A DNA stretch of 64,000 bases, from the NCBI GenBank assembly GCA_944472155.2, contig OX235273.1:35685204-35749203 (forward strand), in the 5' to 3' direction. Of the stretch, positions 32,845 to 42,442 are shown piece after piece. The notes under the pieces are model-generated. The model ran no database searches and was not told the DNA's origin. It worked only from the letters and a program-made list of their open reading frames with translations. The DNA comes from Trichobilharzia szidati (lineage: Eukaryota > Platyhelminthes > Trematoda > Strigeidida > Schistosomatidae). Positions within the stretch are counted from its first letter, which is position 1; the number at the start of each line of letters is the position of its first letter. The translations under genes were made by a program, and so were the position numbers.

Positions 32845-34300
32845 TTGATGACGCCACTACTGGAGAAGGTGTGGAAAGAAGGCAAAGTACCCGAGGATTG
32901 GAAGAAAGGATACTTATTCAAACTACCAAAGAAAGGAGACTTAAGTCAATGCAAGAACTGGCGCGGAATTATGCTCCTGTCCATCCCAAGCAAAATACTA
33001 AGCCGCATCATCCTGGAGAGAATCAAACAAGCCCTGGATGAAAAAATTCGACCGGAACAGGTTGGATTCAGGAGAAACAAGTCATGTATTGATCAGATCG
33101 CCACATTACGGATCATCATTGAACAAAGCTTGGAATGGCAGTCACCTCTCTATCTCAACCTCATCGGCTTTGAAAAGGCATTCATCAGCGTCGATCGAGA
33201 GGTGATTTGGCAACTACTTCGCTACTATAGGGTGCCACCGACAATTATACATCTCATCCAACAGCTGTACGACAATGCTGCATGCCAAGTAATCCACAAC
33301 GGGAAACTTACGGAATCCTTCGAAGTGAGGACAGGAGTAAGACAAGCTGGCTGCCTACTATCGCCAATGATTTTCCTGATTGCAGTAGACTGGATAATGC
33401 GACAAACAGCGGGCAATGAGGAAACAGGCATAAAATGGACTCACACAAAAAACTTGGAGGATCTGGACTTCGCCGATGGTATACGTCTGATTTCCCACAA
33501 ACTGGAAGATATGCAAGCGAAAAGCAACAAGTTGGCAGAAGAAGCATCCAGAGAGGAAAGGACTTCAGGTGAACACAGAGAAAACAGAGGTGATGAAGAT
33601 TCCTGGGCAACACAACAGACAACAATCAGCATAAATGGAAGGAACCTGAAAGAAACAACCTCCTTCACCTACCTACCTGGGAAGCATCGTTTCAACTACA
33701 GGCGGATGGAACTGACGAGGATATCAAAGCAAGAATCGGAAAAGCAAGACAAGCTTTCATTACTCTCAAGTCTGTGTGGAGATCAACAGCACTCAGCATC
33801 AAAAATAAGATCCGGATTTTCAACTCCAATGTGAAGTCAGTGCTACTATACGGATCAGAGACTTGCACTGCGCGTCATAAAGAGCATCTCAAACAAACTA
33901 CAGACCTTCATTAACAGCTGTCTTCCTCAATACTCAAGATCAGATGACCGGCCAGAAAAGATCAGCAACAGAGATCTCTGGCAATGAGCGAACCAACACA
34001 GCAGGAACCGATTGTGAAACAAATAGGCAGGAAGAAATGGAGATGGATTGGCCATACTCTGAGGAAACCAAACCATCAAGTGACATCACTAGACAAGCCA
34101 TTGCTCGAGTGGAACCCGACTGAATGGGAAGCGGCGAGTTGGTCGTGAGTGTGAGGGTGACTTGGAGGAGGTCATGTGAAGAGGAGATGAAAACGTGTGG
34201 GCAGACTTGGAGCCAGGTGAAGACTCTAGCAGAGAACCGAACGCAATGGAGACGCACGGCTGAAGCCCTGTTCCTCTAGGAATTAAAGGAAATAATAATA
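32845..34300 (+). mobile_element. RTE-B, longest copy, RT domain to 3' tail
   Basis: The frame 32845-33834 (329 residues) opens at a TTG preceding ATG 32848. It carries RT motifs in order: LPKKGDLSQCKNWRGI (about 27-43), EQVGFRRNKSCIDQIATLRI, LIGFEKAFISVDREVIWQLL (normally L-D-F-E-K-A-F; the catalytic Asp is replaced), GVRQAGCLLSPMIFL (an extra Ala in R-Q-G-C), and LEDLDFADGIRL (F-A-D-D changed to F-A-D-G). Three key sites are therefore damaged and the endonuclease is missing. The end has the AATAAT tail extending as a simple repeat to about 34345. Confidence 0.88.
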
Positions 34301-34301
34301 A

Positions 34302-34306
34302 TAATG

Positions 34307-34339
<33 letters not shown>

Positions 34340-34342
34340 TAC
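34302..34342 (+). repeat. (AAT)n microsatellite at an RTE-B tail
   Basis: A continuous AAT/ATA run directly follows the RTE-B 3' end. RTE-type LINEs commonly end in such short tandem repeats. Confidence 0.8.
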
Positions 34343-34779
34343 CTTTCCCTTAATATTATGATCATTATTTACACTTTGAACAGTTTCCAGGGTTATTTCA
34401 CTTATATCATCTCCTTTTATTATTTTAATTCAATAAACTTTTTTGCAGTGTACAGTGTAATTTTATCTTGTCAAACTTCTCATCATGTTATGTAATACTT
34501 TTATTTGTCTACTAATTCTATTGATTTTACATCTCTTTCCAAGATCTATGCATTTTATGCAGCCTTTTATACATGACATAATTTGTTTTATCGCCTGATA
34601 TTGAACTGTGCTTATTAATCACAAACATTTTATTGCATTTAACATTATTATTATTATTATTATTATAAGTATACACGCCTTTGGTTTTCAATTTCCTCAC
34701 GGGATATAGTTTCTGGGTGCTGGATTGTTAGCTGATTTTAAACAGTACAGTGTAAATAAAGGAAAGTCTCCCAATGCTT

Positions 34780-35160
34780 TGCTCACTGTAGTGCCCCTCA
34801 GTGTGCTGTTCTTTCTTCTTACTAATTTTGTTAAGTATGCCAATGATCTAATTGTTTCCAAGCCGCGTTACTTCCCAATCAGTCTGTTTCAAAATGAATA
34901 GCTTCTTAGAAATAGAAATAGTCAGTGGTCTTGTATGATCTTCAGCTAAATCCTTCAAAATGTCAGGTTGTTAGTTTCGCTTTCAGACACCAGTTTATTC
35001 CCATGATTCTTACATCATTGGGGGCAGTGGAGTTGAAACTAAGTCGGATTTTTAATATTTTGGCTTATGTCTTCTTTCTGATCTTTCCTAGTCATCTCAT
35101 ATCCTGCTGATTTCTGGAAAAATATTTTGTCTAATCTTCTACATAAGGAATTTTATACAA
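34780..35160 (+). mobile_element. CR1-like LINE, RT part, decayed
   Basis: It contains FVKYANDLIV-like sequence (YADD changed), LNPSKCQVVSFAFRHQ (frame 34925-35110) and further thumb sequence. It is interrupted at about 35161 by a fold-back element and resumes at 36437. Confidence 0.75.
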
Positions 35161-35170
35161 TCTGGTATCT

Positions 35171-36436
35171 TGAAAATCCCCACTGAGTCATATGAAAAAG
35201 AGAAGACGTTCAGCGAAGAGACTGTTTTCAGCGAATTCATTCACATAGCTGTACAATCGCATTTATATATAATTATTTGTGTGTGTGCATGAAGTTTGTC
35301 AAGTTTAGATAATTGATCAGGTAATACAAGAATGATCTAATATAGAAACAAGGTCAATCAGACAGCAACTAAAGTAAGATTGAGTTAGTAAGTTAGATGA
35401 CGTAATATAATTGACTAAAGTGTTTCAACTTAGGTCAGGGTAGCAACAGATGTAATTACAGGTAGAGACTAAGTAGAGGTGAGGTAGAGAATAATGCCAT
35501 TTAGATTAGGACTAAAGTTGAGCAATTAAACTGGATGACTTAATATAAATGATTAGAAATTGAGCGTTGGTCAAGTCAGTAACAGTGGTAATGGGGTGTA
35601 GAAATTAAATCGGGTGGGGGTAGAGAACAAGAAAGTGCGTCGGTGGCACAGTCGTTAGGACCCTCGCCGGCCATGCATGTGGTCCGGGTTTCGATCCCCT
35701 GCCGACGCACACCTGATATCTATGGTCGGCCTGCAAAATTTGGGCTACCGATATCACATGCTGAAAATTCCATACCTGTACCAAAAAATACGGTGTGTAA
35801 CCATGCTGTAGTCAAAAAAAGTTTAAAATGTACAATATTACAATTGAAAAGACAAAATAATACTAATGAAGAGACAGAAAAAAAGATTAGGTAGAATTTA
35901 CTAATCGGGTAATAAGATAGATTACGTCCATTGCAAGTATAGTGATTGAACGAACTTCTTCTGTATGCAGAGCTCAGGACTTAGTGAGTGAATCGCCATT
36001 GCTTCTGCAGTTTGAAGAAGTCTGATTCGTACACTCCATTACAACACTGTGATTTATCAAAATAAAATCTTATCCATAATGGAGTTATGCTCTACCACAG
36101 TGCCCAAGTTTTATACTTATATCAATAATACTAATTCGTACACCTTTAGGAAGACTACTTCTTACTCTGTAGACGACTTTGAAGTTTGTTTGCGGTGTTG
36201 CTACCCTGACCTAAGCTGAAACACTTTAGTCAATTATATTACGTCATCTAACTTACTAACTCAATCTTACTTTAGTTGCTGTCTAATTAACCTTGTTTCT
36301 ATATTAGATCATTCTTGTATTACCTGATCAATTATCTAAACTTGACAAACCTCATGCACACACACACAAATAATTACATACAAATGTGATTGTACAGCTA
36401 TGTGAATGAATTCGCCGAAAAAGTCTCTTCGCTGAA
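35171..36436. mobile_element. Fold-back element with about 240-bp terminal arms
   Basis: The left arm (35209-35455) and right arm (36190-36436) are reverse complements. They share TTCAGCGAAGAGACT, ATTCACATAGCTGTACAATC, CAAGAATGATCTAATATAGA and AGGTCAGGGTAGCAAC. The ends lie inside a CR1-like copy whose two parts join across it. TCTGGTATCT and TCTGATATGT (35161-35170 and 36437-36446) may be an imperfect target duplication. It has no transposase; the interior carries a SINE-beta2. Confidence 0.75.
35636..35830 (+). mobile_element. SINE-beta2 inside the fold-back element
   Basis: Head TGCGTCGGTGGCACAGTCGT, B-box-like GGTTTCGATCCC, then CCTGATATCTATGGTCGGCC and ACCGATATCACATGCTGAAA, ending GCTGTAGTCAAAAAAAG. 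It has the same structure as 31369-31557. Confidence 0.8.
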
Positions 36437-36860
36437 TCTGATATGTCAATCAGTCTCTACTTTTACAGTTTGTAGCTTGTTGAATTCTAACTATTGTTCT
36501 TTATCGCATCTCTTTCTTAATCTCTCCTGAGCTACTTAAAAAAAGACTTTCATTGCAAAGGACATTGTAGGCTGTTCTTAGGGGAAGAGTGGTGTACCTT
36601 TAAGCCAACTCGTCAATAATATTGTTAACAGACACTTGAACTCATGCAAGAAATCGGCAAAGGTTATCTTATCGAACTCTCGACACCCTCTTTATACAGA
36701 ACACAACTCTCCCCTTGAATGTCTTCATGTAGGACTAGACAGAATTATAAAAGACTGTATGCTCGCACGACTGAGTGCTAAAACTCAATGATACTTTATG
36801 CTGGTACGCATTTTATGTGATAAGGAAAGTGTTAAAGTGTGAAACGAATAACTTACTAGG
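36437..36860 (+). mobile_element. CR1-like LINE, continuation
   Basis: It resumes with TCTCTACTTTTACAGTTTGT (compare 15645-15665) and continues to the C-terminal region CACTCTTTATACAGAACACAACTC, ending near GTGCGAAACG. Multiple frameshifts. Its 3' UTR and tail follow the SINE-alpha at 37075-37325. Confidence 0.75.
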
Positions 36861-36872
36861 AAAAATGAAATA

Positions 36873-37074
36873 TTCAAGTATTGGCTTAATGGTCTACGAG
36901 CTAGCTCGCTAGCCTTGTAACCAAAGGCCCTAGGTTCCAACCCCGCCGGTGGGTGCATGCTGATGAAGAGTCCCAAACTCGGACGGAGGAAACAGCTGTC
37001 CAGTATTCCCTGTAGGTTTTCCAATGGTTCTCTAACTGATGTCAGCTCATGATGAAATCCTCTTCCAACCATTC
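36873..37074 (+). mobile_element. SINE-alpha, 5'-truncated, 12-bp TSD
   Basis: A-box-like TGGCTTAATGGTCTACGAG and B-box-like AGGTTCCAACCCC. The hammerhead-like module at 36957-37006 has stem I restored by G-U and A-U pairs, core position 3 A, stem II GUCC/GGAC and a 4-nt extra before GAAAC. It is flanked by the exact AAAAATGAAATA (36861-36872 and 37075-37086) within the CR1-like copy. Confidence 0.85.
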
Positions 37075-37325
37075 AAAAATGAAATAAACGGCCATTTTTA
37101 TTCTTTCTATCATTAATATGTTGATTTCACTATTTTTTTATTAATTTTTAATTTCAATTTCACACTTATATTTTTATTGGCATTATTATTAATGCAAATG
37201 TTTTAAGTTAACTATATTTCCTTTTATTATCTATGTAAAGAGAAAATTGGGTGCAATATTGTACTACATGCTGAGAATTCTACACTGTATCTAATGTACT
37301 GTCTGGAATAAAACTATCTTATTTC
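37075..37325 (+). mobile_element. CR1-like 3' UTR end
   Basis: It ends CTGAGAATTCTACACTGTAT and GTCTGGAATAAAACTATC, matching the 3' ends at 6528 (minus) and 16820. It completes the CR1-like copy begun at 34780. Confidence 0.7.
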
Positions 37326-37609
37326 TAAACATACGTGAATTAAGACCAAGAAAGCAGGAGAGGTTGTATATCTGAAGCTCCGGCTTCTCTATGTCGATAA
37401 GGCGGATATCATGTGTTGTATTCCAGTGTGCATATTACATTTTTATCACAATTAACTAACCTATTCAATATGAATGGTTAAGTTTTCGTTCAGTAGCATG
37501 TTAGTATCAGGTTAAGGCACTTATCAGATAATCAATTTTGCTGCAATTTCAAGGCAAATCAGGGGAAATTTTGGTACAGTCTTTTAATAACTTCATTTAC
37601 AGCTGTATT

Positions 37610-37821
37610 GTGCGTCAATGTTCGCCGACCAACCATGTGATCCGGCGTTCGATCCCCGGCAGACGCACTCCTTTACCTTACTAAATCGGTAATACTACCG
37701 GTAAAGAGGGAAGGTTGGTCGTGAGGCTAGCAGGCCCCGTAAAAGTAAACACTGCTGCCAAAACTTCAAGCTCTAGCTTGAAGCCCTATGTTCCCCTGGA
37801 AACGTAAAGGAATAAAAAACC
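37610..37821 (+). mobile_element. SINE-beta, near complete, 10-bp TSD
   Basis: The head lacks part of the A-box region. The B-box GTTCGATCCCCGG, the body and the tail CTTGAAGCCCTATGTTCCCC with AATAAAAAAC are present. It is flanked by CAGCTGTATT (37600-37609 and 37822-37831). Confidence 0.85.
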
Positions 37822-38084
37822 CAGCTGTATTACTGGTAAAATACTCTGAAACAAGGGAGCATTTTCTTTCAGTTGGCCTTGGTAGAAATGAGTGAACTGA
37901 CAGCAGTATAATAGCGGTGAAACAGCTAATTAAACCATAAAGACGAGAATTTCAATTGCTTGACAGTCATATTTCATGTTTAGATAATTGTATCAGCAAC
38001 CCTTGGCCATGGTCGAATAAATATAGAAATATAACGCTGTCAAATGGTGAAGATGCCTACGACTTTATTGATTCAAAACTCCGA

Positions 38085-38360
38085 ACACAGTTGTATACCT
38101 CGGAGTACTGGACAGCTGTTTCCTCAGCCTAGTTTGGGACTCTTCAGCAGTACGCACCCACCACAAGGGGTTCGAACCCAGGACCTTCTGGTTACAAGGC
38201 GAGCTAGCTGGTAGACCATTGAGCCACTGGGACCCAATCCAAAGGTCGTTTAATTCTAACTTCTGCCAATTCACGACATAGCGCGACCATTTCTCAATGT
38301 CTTCTTCGATGAGTTACTGCCTCATCTTCAACCTGCTGTACCCTACTGGTCACGGCTTCC
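38085..38360 (-). mobile_element. SINE-alpha with best hammerhead core
   Basis: The minus-strand module at 38105-38153 has perfect stem I GUACUG/CAGUAC, an intact CUGAAGA core, GAAAC, palindromic stem III ACAGCUGU and a GUC cleavage triplet. The weak point is stem II, where the pair next to the core is G-G. The tRNA-like head with B-box GGTTCGAACCC and the 5' block follow. A partial plus-strand copy (about 38395-38510) faces it. Confidence 0.75.
38105..38153 (-). ncRNA. Hammerhead-ribozyme-like module
   Basis: A 49-nt type III-like arrangement: stem I, CUGANGA core, stem II with an AAACUA-type loop, GAAA, short self-complementary stem III, GUC, stem I. It is the only copy in the window with every core base and stem I intact. 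Activity is not shown; the stem II closing mismatch may weaken it. Confidence 0.5.
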
Positions 38361-38639
38361 CACTAGAACCCCAGGTTAACTGCCTGAATAGGGCCAGTCG
38401 CACAGCTGTCTAGTACTGCCAGGTTTTCCAGTGGTTCTCTAACTGATGTCAGCTCATGATGAAATCCTCCATGCAATCAAACAAAATCCCTACAAAAGCA
38501 ATACTTGACAGTTATATACCTCATGATTTCCGCCTAGTGAATAAAGTACTTAAATTATCACATGATATAATGCTATCCAATCAGTTCTATTAATACGATA
38601 AGACATTTAATACAACCAGAACAGATCTTTCGGTTAACA

Positions 38640-39090
38640 AGTTTGATCACGGATTGATACCAGCCAGTTTAAGAGCCATTGAAAACAAGCACGTGGTACT
38701 AGACAGCTGTTTCATCCCGACTTGAAACTTTTCAGGATTTCCAGGTTACAAGGCAAGCTCATTGACTATTCAGCCACTGGGACGGAAACCCAATGGCCAG
38801 CACAAGAATTACACCTTCTGTCAATTCGCGATTTGTAGCGCCATCACCAGACAAAATCATCGGAGAGTATATGTCTTCACACCTGAACTGATGAATCCCA
38901 CCTGCAACTAGATCCCACTCGTAACCTCAAGGTTCTAGGTTGGATTTATGGCGCTGGAGTCATGGGTGCGTACTACTGAAGAGTCCCAAATTAGGACAAA
39001 ACGGTTGTCCACTACCTCCTAGTTTTCTAACTGATCAAACTTGGAACCAATCAAATCTCCTACAAACTAACACTTTAAAATAGATCATTG
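38640..39090. mobile_element. Two decayed SINE-alpha copies, head to head
   Basis: A minus copy (about 38640-38860) and a plus copy (about 38900-39090). The plus module at 38970-39015 keeps CUGAAGA and GUCC/GGAC but has AAAAC instead of GAAAC. The minus module (about 38700-38745) is badly eroded. Confidence 0.6.
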
Positions 39091-39834
39091 GGATTATCAC
39101 CAGATCTTAAGGAAAATCTAGTTTTGATTGAACCTCATGGTATACAAAAGAAATAATGGAATGTAAAAGAATTAATCTTATAAGCGTTTATTTAACCAAG
39201 AGAAAATTGAATAACTAGGTCGAATTCGCTAAAATAACGACTATGCGTCATACTGCATCTTACTGGTTGGAATCAGACAAGGAGTGTTAACTTCGTCGAC
39301 TACACTCGATCTCAATCTGCAAACTTTATAGTTCACTTGTAGCGATCTCGTGAACCCAAACTACAAAATAAAAGTTCAGCTATGCCCTATAGGAGAACAA
39401 TAAAAAGATGCTGTGGCGTAATGGTACGGTTAATCTTATTAGCCTTTCTTTCTTCACTTAGTACCGAGTAATATGCCGAAAACTTAAAGTCCTACTTTGT
39501 ACTTAATTTTCGCAGAGTTACACATGATGTTTCAAACACAGACAATCCATAATCAGAAACTCTATTTCATAGTCATGCGACATCACTTTGTTCTTTGCTG
39601 TCAGGCGATTGGTCGATGCAGACTAGTTGTCAGGATATAGTGTTGTGAAGCCACCATCTAATAACACTATTATAATATGTACTGAAGATGACTTAGAAAT
39701 TGTCGACAAGGAGATAAACCTCATGTAATAAGATTTCTCTTTCATTCCCTGCCTTCCAAGTGGAACATAATACTTCAGTAGGGGTGGTGTTGCTAGCCGC
39801 ATGTCAACTTTCTCTTCACAGGCCTTACTACCAG

Positions 39835-39990
39835 CTCGTGAACTAAGCGACGTTTACGAGTGTCGGTGGAATGAAGACGAGACCCGCCTGGCAACTCAAA
39901 TGTCCTGGGTTAGAAGCGCGTATTGATGAAGAATCTGAAACTAAGACGAAACGGCCGTCCGGTACTCCCTCAAAACAATTATAATTATTA
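39835..39990 (+). mobile_element. SINE-alpha fragment with covarying hammerhead stems
   Basis: The module at 39920-39965 has stem I GUAUUG/CGGUAC and stem III ACGGCCGU instead of ACAGCUGU: both stems changed in sequence but remain paired. Core position 3 is A. The head is decayed. Confidence 0.6.
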
Positions 39991-40855
39991 TAACAACATT
40001 CGTTCGAACAATAAGCAACTATTGAGCGTGAAATTTGTATAGAGGCTCAGTTGTGCTACTAGAGTCGAAAGAAAGTATTAATGACCACATTATAATGTCC
40101 GACAGATATATATATATATATATATATATTATATTTTGCAAAACGTTGAGTTGAGGTAGGGACACCGAGTTGGACAGAGGGTGCGCTGACTATGAATACC
40201 GCCTGACTACGTTAGCAACATTACACGACAGTTACCTGTTTTCTCAGCCTGCACTACTTACGCAAGAACACAATACGTGAGCCGCAAAAGTACATTTTAC
40301 GCAATAATGTTTGATATAAAACATCACCAAGGATATGTCAATTAGTCTGTAATCATAATCAATAGGATAGTACAAGTTTTATGACCGACTAAATGGCCTA
40401 TCGCCAGTGTAATCAACCTAAGACAACTCCACGCTATCTATTCACAATCCAACCGCTTTATCCGAAATGTACCTGCTGAGTTCACACGAAGAATCCTCAC
40501 ACCAAGTAGGCATATCCTATAAAACTAGTAATCTACACGACGCTAACTGAAGCAATGTATGCACGATGACTTTTAATAATAATAATAACATAATAACCAA
40601 ATGGTGGACGAAGCATTAGAGGTTAGTAAAACCTGTAGAAATGCAGCTGTCAACTTACAAGCATTCATATAAGTATGACTGAAGCACCCTAAACAGCCAG
40701 ATAAGCGAATTCTTACACGAGACTTATGATACTCGGAAGTCTAGGTAAGCATAGGTAAGTTCAAGAAATATTAGTATTAAACGAAGTCTTCTCAAAATCG
40801 CAAACATAACAGGCATAGGGAAACACAGCAATTTAAATGAAACTAAAACAAATCA
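39991..40855. other. No recognisable gene; (TA)n microsatellite
   Basis: A TATATA run lies at 40106-40129. Otherwise no motif recognised. Confidence 0.5.
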
Positions 40856-40865
40856 AAGATATTCT

Positions 40866-41185
40866 CTGCGTCAGTGATTCATCATCTCACTTCTTTCTGC
40901 TTGTGTGTACATGGAGTGTGGCGACTTGAACTGCCGCACATATGTGCAAAGTTCTATGTCGAAAACCGCGTCAGTGATTCACTGGTAGAATACTCTCCAA
41001 CCATGTGCGCTATCCGGGTTCGACTCCCGACTGACGAACTCCTAAAGCTCGCTTAACCGGTAGTAATCCCGATTGAAAGGAATGGTTGGGGGGTGAGACT
41101 ACAAAACTGCACCCTGTAAAAGCAATCCCATCGCTACTGAAACTTCACAGCGGAAGCTTGAAGCCCTACATTATACTTAGAACAC
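40866..41185 (+). mobile_element. SINE-beta interrupted by an RTE-A 3' end
   Basis: The head begins GCGTCAGTGATTCA at 40868, is broken by an 86-bp RTE-A scrap, restarts at 40968 with the same 14 bp, and continues through the B-box GGGTTCGACTCCC, the body and AGCTTGAAGCCCTACATTAT. The tail is diverged. Confidence 0.8.
40882..40967 (+). mobile_element. 86-bp RTE-A 3'-end insertion, 14-bp TSD
   Basis: It carries only the last part of the RTE-A 3' UTR (TGTGGCGACTTGAACTGCCG, CACATATGTGCAAAGTTCTA, GTCGAAAACC). It is flanked by the exact 14-bp GCGTCAGTGATTCA (40868-40881 and 40968-40981). A second such insertion is at 55291-55372. Confidence 0.88.
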
Positions 41186-42442
41186 ATACAACACAGCCTA
41201 ACAACTTGACCATACAAAATCACAATACATATATATATGGAAAACCAGCCACAGGAAAAACCGTAATCAAACTCTCCGCTATGCGAACACTTTCATCAAA
41301 CAAAAAGGAAAAAAGCACGACTTTTAACGCAACGGTTACTTTATTTTTTTTTAGTGGTAATCAATGATTAGTGTTGAGTTTACCAATGTAAATAACAAAT
41401 AATTAAATAAATAAAACAAAACAAAACAAAGGGAACGGTTAATGTACATGAATACAGAAGCTACCAAGTTACAAGTATCACCATGAATTATTATTATTAT
41501 TTTTATTAGTCAAAAATTAATTCACGAATCAAAAATAAACAAAACAAAAAACAAAGAAAAAAAAAACAAAGTCAGAATGAGAAGTTAAACTGTGTCTGGG
41601 GTAAAGTGACAAGAATTGGGATAAAAAGTCGAAGGCATTATTACTGTTATTATTATTATCATTAACAATAGTTAACTTTCATTATGATGATGCAGTTCAA
41701 GTGAAATAAAAATAAACTAAAATAAACCAATATTATTATCATTATTATTATTATGTGAACAAATGACAGTGCGCAAGTAACAAAAAAGTAGCCTAACGTG
41801 CGAAAATCGGTTTGTCAACGTTTGTCAAGGGATTCCAAAGAAAAATCAAGTCGCCTATTTCTCAAAAAACAATCATCCCACTAAACAAAGTGGACCTGAT
41901 TCAGCCCTACCACACATGTATCTCAACATTAGGACAAGCGCAGAAACTGCACAATACCCGCAATAAATGCAGCATAATTTGCGGGATGCAAAACTCAAGT
42001 AACTATATATGTTGTCTTGAGTAAGCGCGCACATTAAAAATTTAGCAAAGTCAACTCAATTACATGATAGAAATAAAGAAACAAAGGGGATGGGACAAAA
42101 AAAAGAAACAATAAAACTACCAAACAAAACTGTACACTTTTCAAAGAAAAAAAACAAAACAAAACAACATCATGATCAATAACTGTGACTACGAAAGAAT
42201 ATTGCACCATTTAAGAAAACTGGGATACGCATTTCCCATGCATGAAGTATGAAGCATATTCCAGTAATTTAACAAATAATGCTGATTAGAAACTAGATAA
42301 AATAATAGTTATTGTTTGTTTTTAAATCACACAATCGCAGAACTAATGAACACAATTGTGAACGTAATTGTAAGGAGTAGCATACACAGCACTTGGGAAT
42401 ATTAATAATTATGGAAACATGATAAATAATATCATAAACAAA
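41186..42442 (-). other. AT-rich 3' flank of the ONECUT gene
   Basis: No coding motif. It is likely to hold the 3' UTR. On the minus strand AATAAA-type signals occur near 41500 and at 41340-41345, which would give a 3' UTR of about 0.9-1.1 kb. The plus strand is rich in AAACA runs (42140-42170) and ATT repeats (41480-41500, 41640-41660, 41735-41755). Confidence 0.45.

Noticed and set aside
41086..41367. 93-codon frame containing GKPATGKT, like a Walker A motif
   Set aside because: It starts inside a SINE-beta and crosses into low-complexity DNA; the P-loop-like string has no supporting context.
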